From positions 620,001 through 684,000 of the forward strand of contig NZ_JAOWIF010000031.1 in NCBI RefSeq assembly GCF_030332225.1: DNA of 64,000 bases, read 5' to 3'. Numbering within the stretch: position 1 is the stretch's first letter; every line of letters starts with the position of its first letter. A program made the position numbers and the translations under genes. Positions 1 through 12,441 of the stretch are shown piece by piece. This DNA is from Citrobacter sp. Cu233 (GTDB taxonomy: Bacteria; Pseudomonadota; Gammaproteobacteria; Enterobacterales; Enterobacteriaceae). Below the pieces are notes generated by a model, which saw only the letters and a list, made by a program, of their open reading frames with translations, was not told the origin of the DNA and searched no databases.

Positions 1-736
1 CGCAACAGTGGGGAAACGTCCGCCGGGGCGGCAATCACCACCGATCGCGCACGTCCCTCGGCGCCAAGAATATTTTCAATAAAATCTTTAACTTCGCGTC
101 CACGCTCGCCAATCAGACCGACTACAATGACGTCAGCCTGGGTATAGCGTGCCATCATGCCGAGCAGGACGCTTTTACCCACACCGGAACCGGCGAAAAG
201 CCCCATTCGCTGACCGCGACCGACGGTTAACAGCGCATTGATGGGACGCACGCCGGTATCCAGCACGTGCTCAATCGGGGTACGTTGTAGAGGGTTAAAC
301 GGCGGGGTGATTAGCGCCCCTGTTTCCGTGGTGTCGGGTGCTGGCAGCCCATCAAGCGGCTTCCCGCTGCCATCGAGAACACGCCCAAGCAGGGCAGGGC
401 CCAGCGGTAATTGTTTCCCGCTTTGCAGCCCTTCGCCGGCGATGTTTTTCGCGTAAACGCGCGCACCCGGCAGAACGCCTTCGACCTCTTCGAGCGGCAT
501 CAGAAACAGGCGTTGACCATTAAAGCCAACCACTTCGCTTTCGACTTCCTGGGTTTCGTTGCCATCCTGACGCTCAATAACGCAGGTGGCGCCCAGCGGT
601 AACTGCAGACCCGTGGCTTCCAGTACCAGCCCGGTGGCGCGGGTCAGACGCCCGTAACGACGCACCGCAGGCAGCAGCGACATTTTCTCTTCGAAGTTGT
701 CCAGCGTGTTGAGCCAGCGAGTCAGGCGAGTGGTCA

Positions 737-737
<1 letters not shown>
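1..737 (-). CDS. fliI: Flagellar export ATPase FliI (C-terminus cut by window edge)
   Basis: FliI is the ATPase of the flagellar type III export apparatus; it works with FliH and FliJ at the cytoplasmic face of the basal body. Only about 245 N-terminal codons are in the window, against about 457 in the family. The reading frame starts with [10 protein letters not shown] and contains the nucleotide-binding P-loop GSGVGKS, encoded around positions 175-205, followed by [10 protein letters not shown], typical of FliI and F1-type ATPases. The ATG (735-737) overlaps the fliH stop by one base, so the two are translationally coupled. It is the downstream gene of the fliFGHI run on the minus strand. 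Identification is firm; only the end of the gene is unseen. Confidence 0.96.
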
Positions 738-4113
<3,376 letters not shown>

Positions 4114-4329
4114 CTCGCACCTCGTGGCTTATCGTGGACGGCGTTTTTTGCAAAGTGGAACAAGACTCACTCCCGGGTCAGCAAACTCGAAAAATTGACG
4201 GTCTCATTATTTGCGGTTTCGAATTTTTCTATGCGTTAAAAACCGAGGTTTTTTATCGTTATTTAGCGCCTTTATCTTATTGACGAACTGGTAATCTCTG
4301 CTACGTAAAAAATCATCCAGGGGATCAGA
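4114..4329. promoter_or_regulatory. Divergent fliF / fliE promoter region
   Basis: These 216 bases separate divergently transcribed fliF and fliE, which in E. coli and Salmonella are class II genes activated by FlhDC. The region is AT-rich between about 4200 and 4300, as expected for paired promoters. I could not place an FlhDC box or the -10/-35 elements with confidence, so the regulatory assignment rests on gene arrangement and family knowledge rather than a recognised site. Confidence 0.45.
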
Positions 4330-4644
4330 ATGTCGGCAATACAGGGGATTGAAGGGGTTATCAGCCAGCTACAGGCCACGGCAATGTCAGCCAAAATGCA
4401 GGATTTGCAGCCACAATCGACCGTAAGCTTTGCCGGTCAGCTGCATGCGGCATTGGACAGAATCAGCGATGTGCAAACCGCCTCTCGCGTTCAGGCTGAA
4501 AAATTTACCCTGGGTGAACCAGGCATTGCGCTGAATGACGTGATGACCGATATGCAGAAAGCGTCGGTTTCGATGCAGATGGGCATTCAGGTGCGTAACA
4601 AACTGGTATCAGCCTACCAGGAAGTGATGTCGATGCAGGTGTAG
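4330..4644 (+). CDS. fliE: Flagellar hook-basal body protein FliE
   Basis: FliE (104 aa, usual length) is the small rod/MS-ring adaptor that joins the ring to the rod and is needed early for export. The N-terminus [14 protein letters not shown] and the conserved C-terminal helix ([17 protein letters not shown]) are typical. The SD-like GGGGATCAGA precedes the ATG. It is a single-gene transcription unit divergent from fliF. A REP palindrome follows within about 20 bases and separates it from the convergent yedF. Confidence 0.97.
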   Translation: MSAIQGIEGVISQLQATAMSAKMQDLQPQSTVSFAGQLHAALDRISDVQTASRVQAEKFTLGEPGIALNDVMTDMQKASVSMQMGIQVRNKLVSAYQEVMSMQV

Positions 4645-4665
4645 GTGTACCGTGCAAAGAATGTT

Positions 4666-4697
4666 TGCCGGATAAGCGCAGCGCTATCCGGCCTACA
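4666..4697. repeat. REP palindrome between fliE and yedF
   Basis: The two arms GCCGGATAAGCGC and GCGCTATCCGGC form a near-perfect palindrome with the flanking TAC typical of enterobacterial REP elements. It sits between two convergent genes, the usual REP location, and could stabilise or terminate transcripts from both sides. Confidence 0.85.
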
Positions 4698-4698
4698 T

Positions 4699-4932
4699 TT
4701 ATTTTTGAATCAGATAACGAATAGTTGGCCCATCCTGCTGAATATCCAGCACCGTATACCCATGGTTACGCGCATCCAGCGGAATATTGTTGATCGACTG
4801 CGGGCAATCGCTGACCACTTCCAGAATTTCACCTTTCTTCAGCTGCGGCATCGCCTCCAGCGTGGCGACCGCCGGGTAGGGACACGGTTCACCCACCATG
4901 TCGAGACGGTAATCAGGGACGATATTTTTCAT
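4699..4932 (-). CDS. yedF: TusA-family sulfur-carrier-like protein YedF
   Basis: This 77-aa protein belongs to the TusA/SirA/YedF family. It carries the signature CPYP around residue 17 (GEPCPYPAVATLE), where the cysteine is the candidate sulfur- or selenium-carrying residue. Its start overlaps the end of yedE by 4 bases, so the pair is co-transcribed. Family knowledge links yedE/yedF to transport and relay of sulfur or selenium compounds (compare the YeeE/YeeD thiosulfate system). The exact substrate cannot be read from sequence. Confidence 0.92.
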   Translation of the reverse strand: MKNIVPDYRLDMVGEPCPYPAVATLEAMPQLKKGEILEVVSDCPQSINNIPLDARNHGYTVLDIQQDGPTIRYLIQK

Positions 4933-6134
4933 GCGGATTCCTTAGCAGACGTCAGCCCGGCACGGCGAAAGAAACGCTTTTCCCAACCGATGATGAGCAT
5001 CAATGCGATAAACAACAGCAGATAAGTCACCAACAGCCCGCCGAGCGGCCCAAAGGTGTCGAGCAGATTCACTTTATCCCAGCGGGTGGCAAGGGCAGGG
5101 GCAAAGTCATCCCAGTAGTAAGCCAGAAGGGTCGAGCCGATAACGTTACCCAGCCCCACCCACCAGTAGTGCACCTGGCCCTCAACCGCGCGGTACATCC
5201 AGCCGGTCTCACACCCACCCGCCAGCACGATACCGAAACCAAACAGTAAGCCGCCGATCACCGCATTGGGACCGGCCCACATAATCTTCGGCTCAACGCC
5301 CAGTTGCACATAGCTAAAGATACCAATGGCGCTCACCGCCATGCCGAAGATAATGGCTTTTGCCATATGGGTACGCCCGGAAATCCACAGATCGCGGAAG
5401 GCCGAGGTAAAGCAGATTTGCGCCCGTTCAATCAGCAGGCCGAACCCAACGCCAAACAACATGGCCAGACCCAGCTTCGGCTTGTCCATTGCGGTCAGTA
5501 GCGCCCAGCCGATCATGCCGATAAAGACCAGCATACCGAGGCGGAAACGACGACGTGCTTGTTCCGGTTTTTGCGTCAGTGGGGAGGCGGCGGAAACTTT
5601 CTGCATTTTGACCGGAATACGAAACATCGGTAGCAGAGTAAAGCGCGCGCCAAACCATGAGCCCATTGCCGTCGCCAGTGCGAAGAACCACGCATGCAGC
5701 GAGAACTGTGGAATACCGGTAAAAAACGCGGCAAGGTTACAGCCCATTGCCAGGCGGGCACCGAACCCGGCGATCATCCCGCCGACTACCGCCTGCAGAA
5801 TGCGGATCCGACTGCGCGGCATGCGTAATTTGACGTTGTTGGCCCACAGTGCGGCAGCGAAACAGCCGCCGAACATACCGAGGATCATCATCCCGTCGAT
5901 ACGCGTCAGGGGCGAGCCTTCGAGGTGGATCAGTTTATAGTATCCCCACTCTTCGGCGTGCACGCCAAACAGTTGCAGGATTTGCCCACCCCAGCGGGTA
6001 AATTCGCCGGTAACGGCCCAGAAGGTTCCCGTAATGCCGAAATAATAAGTGGAGAGAATACCCGCTGCGATAACCGCAGGGGCAGGGGCCCAAAATTTAA
6101 TTAACCAGGCCTGTTTGAAGTGTTGCCATGACAT
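4929..6134 (-). CDS. yedE: YedE/YeeE-family membrane transporter
   Basis: A 401-aa polytopic inner-membrane protein of the YeeE/YedE (sulphur transport) family, with roughly nine or more hydrophobic segments. Conserved cysteines occur in the two pseudo-symmetric halves: one in MGCNLAAFFTGIP, the other in GGCETGWMYRAVEG. In thiosulfate-transporting relatives, similarly placed cysteines pass the substrate through the membrane. It lies upstream of and overlaps yedF (a TusA-like carrier), supporting a transport-plus-relay pair. No selD or other selenium genes are nearby, so sulfur versus selenium is undecided. Confidence 0.93.
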   Translation of the reverse strand: MSWQHFKQAWLIKFWAPAPAVIAAGILSTYYFGITGTFWAVTGEFTRWGGQILQLFGVHAEEWGYYKLIHLEGSPLTRIDGMMILGMFGGCFAAALWANNVKLRMPRSRIRILQAVVGGMIAGFGARLAMGCNLAAFFTGIPQFSLHAWFFALATAMGSWFGARFTLLPMFRIPVKMQKVSAASPLTQKPEQARRRFRLGMLVFIGMIGWALLTAMDKPKLGLAMLFGVGFGLLIERAQICFTSAFRDLWISGRTHMAKAIIFGMAVSAIGIFSYVQLGVEPKIMWAGPNAVIGGLLFGFGIVLAGGCETGWMYRAVEGQVHYWWVGLGNVIGSTLLAYYWDDFAPALATRWDKVNLLDTFGPLGGLLVTYLLLFIALMLIIGWEKRFFRRAGLTSAKESA

Positions 6135-6316
6135 GCGTTTTGCCTCTGAACTCAGAAGGTATGTAACAAGAAGCGTGGATATTACACCGATCAGAATTTT
6201 TGACTATGAGTAATAAGAGGTAACACCGCCTGGATCAATCTTTCTCCAGGCTGCCGAAAGGCTGGCGACATCAAGGCTTTAATGCCACAATCCCCTTTTC
6301 TTCGCATGCAGGATGA

Positions 6317-6733
6317 ATGATGAAAAAATTAGCAATCGTTGGTGCATTGTTGGTGCTTGCCGGCTGCGCCGAGGTACAAAATTATAATGATGTGGTGAAA
6401 ACACCAGCCCCTGCCGGTCTGGCAGGATACTGGCAGTCTAAAGGTCCGCAGCGCGCGCTGGTGAGCCCGGAAGCGATCGCCAGTCTGATTGTCACGAAAG
6501 AGGGGGATACGTTGGATTGCCGTCAGTGGCAGCGAGTGATTGCCGTCCCCGGAAAATTGACCATGCTCTCCGGTGATCTCACCAACGTGACGGTGAAACG
6601 CGAGCTGTATGAAATTGATCGCGATGGCAATACGCTGGATTATGACGGTATGACGCTGCAACGGGTAGATCGCCCGACGCTGGAGTGTGCCGAGGTGTTA
6701 AAGAAAACGCCGTTAGCCACACCACTGCCATAA
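6317..6733 (+). CDS. yedD: Lipoprotein YedD
   Basis: A 138-aa small outer-envelope lipoprotein of unknown function, conserved in enterobacteria. The N-terminus MMKKLAIVGALLVLAGC is a lipoprotein signal with lipobox LAGC (Cys at residue 17 from the first Met). Two tandem ATGs (6317 and 6320) are both possible starts; neither changes the signal peptide. It is convergent with amyA, with a hairpin between them. Nothing in the mature sequence suggests an enzymatic role. Confidence 0.92.
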   Translation: MMKKLAIVGALLVLAGCAEVQNYNDVVKTPAPAGLAGYWQSKGPQRALVSPEAIASLIVTKEGDTLDCRQWQRVIAVPGKLTMLSGDLTNVTVKRELYEIDRDGNTLDYDGMTLQRVDRPTLECAEVLKKTPLATPLP

Positions 6734-6741
6734 GCGTGGCG

Positions 6742-6766
6742 CCCCGGTAGCCTGTCGCCACCGGGG
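6742..6766. terminator. Hairpin between convergent yedD and amyA
   Basis: The arms CCCCGGT and ACCGGGG flank an 11-base loop just after the yedD stop and just before the amyA stop. No long T-run follows on either side, so it is a plausible but weak bidirectional terminator. Confidence 0.55.
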
Positions 6767-6773
6767 TTAAGTG

Positions 6774-8261
6774 CTACAACACGTCTTCAATCACCCACAC
6801 ACTGACGCTGCCGCCATCGCAAAAAAACGTCGCCACGCCGTTTTCATCGGTCACTACACTTTCTTCGCGATTCCCCAGATAATCACGCCAGGTTTTATTG
6901 CCGTAATTTGCGCCAAGCGCGATGCTCTTTTCACCGTCATCACCATTGGACAGCACGACGACGCACCCGGGGTCATCATCCGTACCACTGCGACTAAAGG
7001 CGATACAGTTTGGATGATCAAAATAGAGTGTCTGTACGCCGTGGGCGAAGCGTTGGCGGGCCAGGATCAATTCATCAAGTTGTTCGATAATCGGCATGTC
7101 GATGGTGTAGGTTTCGCCATCCCCGCCAGTATCTTCATAGTGTGCACCGTAGAGATCGGGGTAGAACACCGACGGCACGCCGTTTTCGCGCAGCAGGATC
7201 AGCGCGTAGGCCAGCGGTTTAAACCACGCCTCGACCGGGGCTTCCAGCGCCTGTAACGGCTGGGTGTCATGGTTCGCAACCAGCGTCACCGCATGAAAGG
7301 GATCGGCCTCCACCAGCGTATCGGTGAAAATCTGGCTCATGTCGTAATCACGTCCCTGGCGGGACGCTTCGTGAAACTTCATTTGCAAAGGGGCATCAAA
7401 CAGCATGGTTTTCCCCTCGACCTGGTTAATATAGGTTTGCAGTTTATCGACCTCATGGGACCAGTATTCCGCCACGATAAACAGCGGCCTGGGCGCGACT
7501 TCCTGGACGTGCTCGATCCACTCTTTATAGAACCACGCCGGGATGTGTTTGACGGCATCCAGGCGAAAACCATCGCAATGGGTTTGGTCCATCACCCAGC
7601 GCGCCCAGTATTTGAGCTCTTCGGTCACGGCATGATTGCGAAAATCGATATTTTCGCCCATCAGGTAGTCAAAGTTGCCCAGTTCGTCATCGACCTGATC
7701 GTTCCAGCCTTCGCCGGTATAATCATTAACGATTTTAAAAATGCCGTCCTCGGTGGGATTTTCAATATGATCGATGCCGCTGAAGCATTTGTAGTCCCAA
7801 ATGAATTGAGAGTACTGACCCGCACGGGCAGGGAAGGTGTAGCGGGTCCAGGCCTCGCATTCGACGATCTGATCGTCAATCTGCGTGCGGTCATCGGCGT
7901 TTACGCGCTGAACCTGAATGTGCTCTTTCTCATCCGCGCCCATTTTATGGTTGACCACCACATCCAGCAGTACCGCGATATCGTTGTGCTTTAACGCGTC
8001 GATTGCCGCCAGTAACTGATTTTTATCGCCGTATTTGGTGGCAAGAGTGCCTTTCTGGTCGAATTCGCCTAAATCAAACAGATCGTAGGTGTCATAGCCA
8101 ACGGAGTATCCGCCGGACGCACCTTTATAGGCGGGAGGTAGCCATACCATATTGATGCCGATATCGTTAAGTCCGTCCGCGCGCGCGGCGAGTTCCGACC
8201 AGAGCTGGCCGCCATCAGGGTAATACCAGTGGAAGTACTGCAATAAGGTGGGATTTTTCAT
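6774..8261 (-). CDS. amyA: Cytoplasmic alpha-amylase AmyA
   Basis: A 495-aa GH13 alpha-amylase that hydrolyses alpha-1,4-glucans (maltodextrins, glycogen) in the cytoplasm. There is no signal peptide: the start is [16 protein letters not shown]. The GH13 conserved blocks are visible: DVVVNH (region I), GFRLDAVKH with the catalytic Asp (region II), a Glu in FIVAEYWSH (region III) and VANHDTQ (region IV). Length equals the E. coli enzyme. It lies 68 bases downstream of fliT on the same strand, and a long hairpin covers its ribosome binding site and start codon. The neighbourhood is shared with E. coli; there is no functional link to flagella. Confidence 0.97.
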   Translation of the reverse strand: MKNPTLLQYFHWYYPDGGQLWSELAARADGLNDIGINMVWLPPAYKGASGGYSVGYDTYDLFDLGEFDQKGTLATKYGDKNQLLAAIDALKHNDIAVLLDVVVNHKMGADEKEHIQVQRVNADDRTQIDDQIVECEAWTRYTFPARAGQYSQFIWDYKCFSGIDHIENPTEDGIFKIVNDYTGEGWNDQVDDELGNFDYLMGENIDFRNHAVTEELKYWARWVMDQTHCDGFRLDAVKHIPAWFYKEWIEHVQEVAPRPLFIVAEYWSHEVDKLQTYINQVEGKTMLFDAPLQMKFHEASRQGRDYDMSQIFTDTLVEADPFHAVTLVANHDTQPLQALEAPVEAWFKPLAYALILLRENGVPSVFYPDLYGAHYEDTGGDGETYTIDMPIIEQLDELILARQRFAHGVQTLYFDHPNCIAFSRSGTDDDPGCVVVLSNGDDGEKSIALGANYGNKTWRDYLGNREESVVTDENGVATFFCDGGSVSVWVIEDVL

Positions 8262-8309
8262 CTTCCGTGCTCCAGAAGTCGTTTGGCCGACCTCTGGAGT
8301 ATGGAAGAT
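8260..8309 (-). promoter_or_regulatory. Long hairpin covering the amyA ribosome binding site and start codon
   Basis: Reading on the minus strand, the leader contains an imperfect palindrome. ATCTTCC (8303-8309) pairs with GGAAGAT (8260-8266), CTCCAGA (8293-8299) with TCTGGAG (8270-8276), and GTCG (8288-8291) with CGAC (8278-8281), around a 6-base loop. The likely SD, GGAG, lies in the stem, and the first two bases of the ATG are paired. No T-run follows, so it is not an intrinsic terminator. It is seen directly in the sequence; a regulatory role is inference. Confidence 0.7.
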
Positions 8310-8329
8310 TATTCAGACGTAACGAGAAA

Positions 8330-8701
8330 TTATTGTGGGGCAGTCGGGGCATCCGGAACCAGCAACATACCGGAAAGCCGACCGTAGGCGTTATTTAGCG
8401 TCTTCTGGCGGGTTGACTGACCGATCAGCGTGCTGAGTTCATCCAGACGCTGCTGCAGTAATGCTTTGAGCAACTGTTCGTTATCCAGCGTCTGTTTAAT
8501 ATACCCGGCAATCAAATCCTGAACGCTTCGCGTAATGCCTGATGGAGTTTGTTCTTCCATGACCACTTCAATACTTTGCAGATAGGTAACTTCCTGTTCC
8601 AGTAAAAGGTCCCATTCACCTCGCTGTGCCAGTTCCAGCAGCGAGTGACTGAGCAGCGCAATGCGCTGCCAACGGTTGATAAACTCCACGGCTGAGGTCA
8701 T
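8330..8701 (-). CDS. fliT: Flagellar chaperone / FlhDC antagonist FliT
   Basis: FliT (123 aa) is the export chaperone of the filament cap FliD and, when free, inhibits FlhD4C2. The sequence is helical throughout, opens [17 protein letters not shown] and keeps the C-terminal segment ([12 protein letters not shown]) typical of the Salmonella/Citrobacter protein. It overlaps the fliS stop by one base (ATG at 8699-8701), so fliD-fliS-fliT form one operon read from the sigma-28 promoter upstream of fliD. Confidence 0.95.
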   Translation of the reverse strand: MTSAVEFINRWQRIALLSHSLLELAQRGEWDLLLEQEVTYLQSIEVVMEEQTPSGITRSVQDLIAGYIKQTLDNEQLLKALLQQRLDELSTLIGQSTRQKTLNNAYGRLSGMLLVPDAPTAPQ

Positions 8702-9108
8702 TAACGGGACTCCTGGGACGACGCGTTTGGTGAGATCTGTTTCCAGGCATCCGCGATGTTTCCGAGTAACCCTTCGACTTCTTCAATCGCCTGACAATCA
8801 TTATTCAGATTTGCGTGCAATAAACGGCGAACCATATAGTCGTACAGCGAAGAAAGATGGGTGGCGATCTCTCCTCCTTTTTCGTGGTCCAGGCCCGCCT
8901 TCAGACCATTATCGATGATATTGATTGCCTTGCTTAATGCTTCACCTTTGGCAACGATATCGCCTTGCTGCATAAACAGACGAGCGCGCACCAGGGCGCT
9001 ATGGGCGCCATCAAACAACATTTCGATCAACTGATGCGGGTTGGCGCTCATCACGGCGCTTTCCACGCTGACCTGTGCATAGGCTTTGGTACCGCTCGCG
9101 GTATACAT
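8701..9108 (-). CDS. fliS: Flagellin chaperone FliS
   Basis: FliS (135 aa, normal length) binds the C-terminus of newly made FliC in the cytoplasm, prevents premature polymerisation and delivers it to FlhA. The conserved N-terminus ([26 protein letters not shown]) and the central four-helix-bundle segment are present. It is 15 bases downstream of fliD and touches fliT, consistent with one transcript. Confidence 0.96.
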   Translation of the reverse strand: MYTASGTKAYAQVSVESAVMSANPHQLIEMLFDGAHSALVRARLFMQQGDIVAKGEALSKAINIIDNGLKAGLDHEKGGEIATHLSSLYDYMVRRLLHANLNNDCQAIEEVEGLLGNIADAWKQISPNASSQESR

Positions 9109-9123
9109 GCTTACCTCGTGTTA

Positions 9124-10527
9124 TCAGGAATTATTCATCGCTGAAAATTGTTGGCCCAGATAGGTACTGGTGCTGTTCAGCTTACTCATCATGGAATCGA
9201 GTTGGGTAAACTGTGCTTTATAGCGAGCCACGACTTCATCAATGCTATTACTCACGGTCAGATACTGCTTAGTCAGCAGTTTCAGATTGGCGTTAATATT
9301 GTCTTGCGCATTGTCGATAATACCGTCATCGGCCAGATAGCTTTTTACTTCGGTGGCAATCTTGGTGGTAATACCGGTTTCTTTGCCGTCACCAACCAGC
9401 AGTTCACGGGTAGCTGCTGTGTTATCTTTCAGTGCCTTAGCCAGTTTTTCTTCATCAATTTTTAACTTGCCAGTGCCGCCATCCTGAGTAATGCCAATCT
9501 CAGACATGGTTTTAAACGGAGACTCGCTGCCGCTGTTAGCAAATGGCGCACGAATACCGTTTTGAATGGTACGCAGAACGCTGTCGCCCAGTAACGCGCC
9601 GTTATCTGCACTGGCCGCTTCACCCGGTTCAACTTCTTTATATTTAGTCAGCGTACCAAAGGTATCGACCAGTGAGTTATAGGCTTCCACCCAGGCTTTG
9701 ATTGCCGTTGTGGCCTTTTCATCACTTTTTGTTACCGTGATAGAGGCATCTTTTACTTCTTTGGTCAGCTGGAGCGTGATGCCCTGCGGTGCGTCGGTTA
9801 CGGTATTGCTTTGACGTTCAATATCAATGCCATTGACGGTCAGTTGCGCATTTTGCGCACCGACCAGTTGCTTCATTTTCCCGCTGCCCGCTTTGCTGTC
9901 ATAGGACAGTAAATCACTCAGTTTAGAATCATTCGATACTGAGATGGTCATTTCGCTTTCAGTGCCGCTTTCCGCGGTTAACACTAGCTGATAATCGTCT
10001 TCTTTAACCTTCACCAGACTGGCCGAAATACCGCTGTCCGCATCGTTAATGGCATCACGAATATCCTCCAGAGAGGTTTCGCCTTTGCCTAACTTGATTT
10101 CCAGAGGTTCTTTACGGCCCGGTTGTGAAATCGTTATGGTGCGTTCATCAACACTGGTATCGCCCAACTGCTCTTTGGTCGAGGTAATTTTTGCCGTAGT
10201 CGATAATGACTGTGCTTGTGCCAGTTGGGTCACGCTGACGGTATATTTACCGGGCGCAGCGCCTGCGGTGGTGCTGACTTTTAAATCTTCTGTGCTGCTG
10301 GTGGCCGTGGTGCTTTTAAACAGGTCGGCATTGTTCAGTGCGGTATTCGCCGTTTGAAATTTTTCTAATGCACTTTTCAGCGTACCGTACGCGGTCAGAC
10401 GCGAGGTGTTAGCGCTCTGCTGCTGGGTAATCGGCGTTAAACGCTTTTTCTCAGCCGTGGTTAAGTTTGTCAGCAATGTATCCAGCGGTAAGTTCGAACC
10501 AACGCCCAGTGATGTAAATGAAGGCAT
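9124..10527 (-). CDS. fliD: Flagellar filament cap protein FliD (HAP2)
   Basis: FliD (467 aa) forms the pentameric cap under which flagellin polymerises. A longer frame runs to 10575, but the start chosen is the ATG at 10527: it gives MPSFTSLGVGSNLPLDTLL, the usual FliD N-terminus, and has SD AAGGA 6 bases upstream. Conserved coiled-coil ends and a variable Thr/Ser-rich middle are visible. A consensus sigma-28 promoter lies just upstream. First gene of fliDST. Confidence 0.96.
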   Translation of the reverse strand: MPSFTSLGVGSNLPLDTLLTNLTTAEKKRLTPITQQQSANTSRLTAYGTLKSALEKFQTANTALNNADLFKSTTATSSTEDLKVSTTAGAAPGKYTVSVTQLAQAQSLSTTAKITSTKEQLGDTSVDERTITISQPGRKEPLEIKLGKGETSLEDIRDAINDADSGISASLVKVKEDDYQLVLTAESGTESEMTISVSNDSKLSDLLSYDSKAGSGKMKQLVGAQNAQLTVNGIDIERQSNTVTDAPQGITLQLTKEVKDASITVTKSDEKATTAIKAWVEAYNSLVDTFGTLTKYKEVEPGEAASADNGALLGDSVLRTIQNGIRAPFANSGSESPFKTMSEIGITQDGGTGKLKIDEEKLAKALKDNTAATRELLVGDGKETGITTKIATEVKSYLADDGIIDNAQDNINANLKLLTKQYLTVSNSIDEVVARYKAQFTQLDSMMSKLNSTSTYLGQQFSAMNNS

Positions 10528-10565
10528 GCCTAATTCCTTGTGATTGCAAACAGTAGTTAACCGCT

Positions 10566-10592
10566 TTATCGGCAATCTGCGCGCAAAGTTTA
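10566..10592 (-). promoter_or_regulatory. Sigma-28 (FliA) promoter of fliDST
   Basis: On the minus strand the sequence reads TAAACTTT, an 11-base spacer, then GCCGATAA. This is an excellent match to the FliA consensus (TAAAGTTT-N11-GCCGATAA), placed about 40 bases upstream of the fliD start. Confidence 0.93.
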
Positions 10593-10686
10593 ATAATAGT
10601 TTTGCAAAAATAATGCGCGGAATAGTGGTGCATATAGCGGGTATTTCCGGGGCTAAGAAAAAAATGGGCGGAAAGTAAAAATTTTC

Positions 10687-10713
10687 TAAAGTTCGAATTT
10701 AAGGTGCCGATAC
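10687..10713 (+). promoter_or_regulatory. Sigma-28 (FliA) promoter of fliC
   Basis: TAAAGTTC, an 11-base spacer, then GCCGATAC match the FliA consensus and lie about 70 bases upstream of the fliC ATG. The leader that follows resembles the Salmonella fliC leader. Confidence 0.93.
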
Positions 10714-10782
10714 ATGGGTTACGGTCAGAAACCGTGGGCAACAGCCCAATAACATCAAGTTGTAATTGATAAGGAAAAGATC

Positions 10783-12279
10783 ATGGCACAAGTCATCAAT
10801 ACAAACAGCCTGTCGCTGTTGACCCAGAACAACCTGAACAAATCTCAGTCTTCTCTGAGCTCCGCTATTGAGCGTCTGTCTTCCGGTCTGCGTATCAACA
10901 GCGCGAAAGACGATGCTGCTGGTCAGGCGATTGCTAACCGCTTCACCTCTAACATCAAAGGTCTGACTCAGGCGTCCCGTAACGCTAACGATGGTATCTC
11001 CATCGCACAGACCACTGAAGGTTCTCTGTCTGAAATCAACAACAACCTGCAGCGTGTTCGTGAGCTGGCGGTTCAGTCTTCTACTGGTACCAACTCCCAG
11101 TCTGACCTCGACTCCATCCAGGCTGAAATCACTCAGCGTCTGAACGAAATCGACCGCGTTTCCGGTCAGACTCAGTTCAACGGCGTGAAAGTGCTGGCGA
11201 AAGACAACACCCTGACCATCCAGGTCGGTGCCAACGATGGCGAAACCATCGATATCAACCTGAAAGAAATCAACTCCAAAACTCTGGGGCTGGATAGCCT
11301 GAGCGTGCAGGATGGTTATAAGACTAGCGCTACAGTTGTAGGTGCAGCGACCTATAAAGACGATGTCGCTCTTACTGGACCTGCTCAAGGGTTAATTGAT
11401 ACTGCAGTTGGGGGAACTGCTGGTAAAGGTAAGGCGACAATTGAGTTTAAAGATGGTCAGCATTATATAAGCGTCACTGGTTCGGATGAAACGGACCCAA
11501 CTAAAGGTGACGGCATGTACGCGGCGGTAATCGATGGATCAGGTGCAGTAACCTTTGGTGCTAAAGATGCAACAGGCATTACCAAAGCAGAAACTACAAC
11601 CGTTACCAAAAAGCAGGTGGTCGATTCCCCGGCAGCTAAACCAGATACAACAGATGCAGCAAAAGCGCTGGCTGATGCAGGTGTTACTGGTGCAACTGAT
11701 ACCAATACCACTTTGGTGAAAATGTCTTTTGAAGACAAAAACGGTAAAGTGATTGATGGTGGCTATGCCTTGGAAAACAACGGCAAATACTATGCTGCTG
11801 ATTATAAAGATGGCAAAATCACTGCTAAAACTGTTGCATACACTGACGATAAAGGTGTTAGCAAAGAAGCTGCTGTTCAGTTTGGTGGCGTGAACGGTAA
11901 AACTGAAATTGCCACCGTAGGTGGAAAACAGTATCTGGCATCCAGCGTAAAAGATCACAACTTTAAATCAGGTACAGCGCTGAACGAAATTGCTACTGCG
12001 AAAACCGACAGCCCGCTGGCGAAAATCGACGCGGCGCTGGCGAAAGTTGCTGACCTGCGTTCCGACCTGGGTGCGGTACAGAACCGTTTCAACTCTACCA
12101 TCACCAACCTGGGTAACACCGTAAACAACCTGTCTGAAGCCCGTAGCCGTATCGAAGATGCTGACTACGCGACCGAAGTGTCCAACATGTCTCGTGCAAA
12201 CATTCTGCAGCAGGCGGGTACTTCTGTTCTGGCGCAGGCAAACCAGACCACGCAGAACGTCCTGTCTCTGCTGCGTTAA
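10783..12279 (+). CDS. fliC: Flagellin FliC
   Basis: FliC (498 aa) is the filament subunit and H antigen. The conserved D0/D1 ends are clear: [20 protein letters not shown] at the start, the [11 protein letters not shown] segment around residue 90 (the TLR5-recognised region in relatives), and [15 protein letters not shown]...LSLLR at the end. Residues about 175-395 form the surface-exposed variable domain. They differ from the ends in codon use (more AT-rich, fewer optimal codons), as expected for an antigenic region exchanged by recombination. SD AAGGAAAAG precedes the ATG. No fliB methylase gene and no second flagellin gene lie in the window. Confidence 0.98.
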   Translation: MAQVINTNSLSLLTQNNLNKSQSSLSSAIERLSSGLRINSAKDDAAGQAIANRFTSNIKGLTQASRNANDGISIAQTTEGSLSEINNNLQRVRELAVQSSTGTNSQSDLDSIQAEITQRLNEIDRVSGQTQFNGVKVLAKDNTLTIQVGANDGETIDINLKEINSKTLGLDSLSVQDGYKTSATVVGAATYKDDVALTGPAQGLIDTAVGGTAGKGKATIEFKDGQHYISVTGSDETDPTKGDGMYAAVIDGSGAVTFGAKDATGITKAETTTVTKKQVVDSPAAKPDTTDAAKALADAGVTGATDTNTTLVKMSFEDKNGKVIDGGYALENNGKYYAADYKDGKITAKTVAYTDDKGVSKEAAVQFGGVNGKTEIATVGGKQYLASSVKDHNFKSGTALNEIATAKTDSPLAKIDAALAKVADLRSDLGAVQNRFNSTITNLGNTVNNLSEARSRIEDADYATEVSNMSRANILQQAGTSVLAQANQTTQNVLSLLR

Positions 12280-12295
12280 TTTACACTTATCGCGC

Positions 12296-12320
12296 AAACC
12301 CCGCTCCGGCGGGGTTTTTT
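12296..12320 (+). terminator. Rho-independent terminator of fliC
   Basis: AACCCCGC and GCGGGGTT arms followed by a T-run, 17 bases after the fliC stop. In E. coli the fliC 3' region also yields the processed sRNA FliX; whether that happens here cannot be told from sequence. Confidence 0.92.
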
Positions 12321-12408
12321 ACATTCCGCTTTACCCGTAACCCCCAAATAACCCCCCATTTCACCCACTATTCACCCGATTAAAACCCCTGCAGAAACGG
12401 ATAATCAT

Positions 12409-12416
12409 GCCGATAA
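12409..12416 (+). promoter_or_regulatory. Possible sigma-28 -10 element upstream of fliA
   Basis: GCCGATAA is a perfect FliA -10 sequence located 26 bases before the fliA start, consistent with FliA autoregulation. The expected -35 (TAAAGTTT at 12390-12397) is not present, so the promoter is weak or relies on FlhDC; the assignment is tentative. Confidence 0.5.
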
Positions 12417-12441
12417 CTCATTTAACGCAGGGCTGTTTATC

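Noticed and set aside
7269-7994. 241-codon open frame antisense to amyA
   Set aside because: It mirrors the amyA frame, has no SD or domain, and is a codon-bias shadow.
10699-11388. 229-codon antisense frame across the fliC start
   Set aside because: Shadow of the highly biased fliC codons; it would also run through the fliC promoter.
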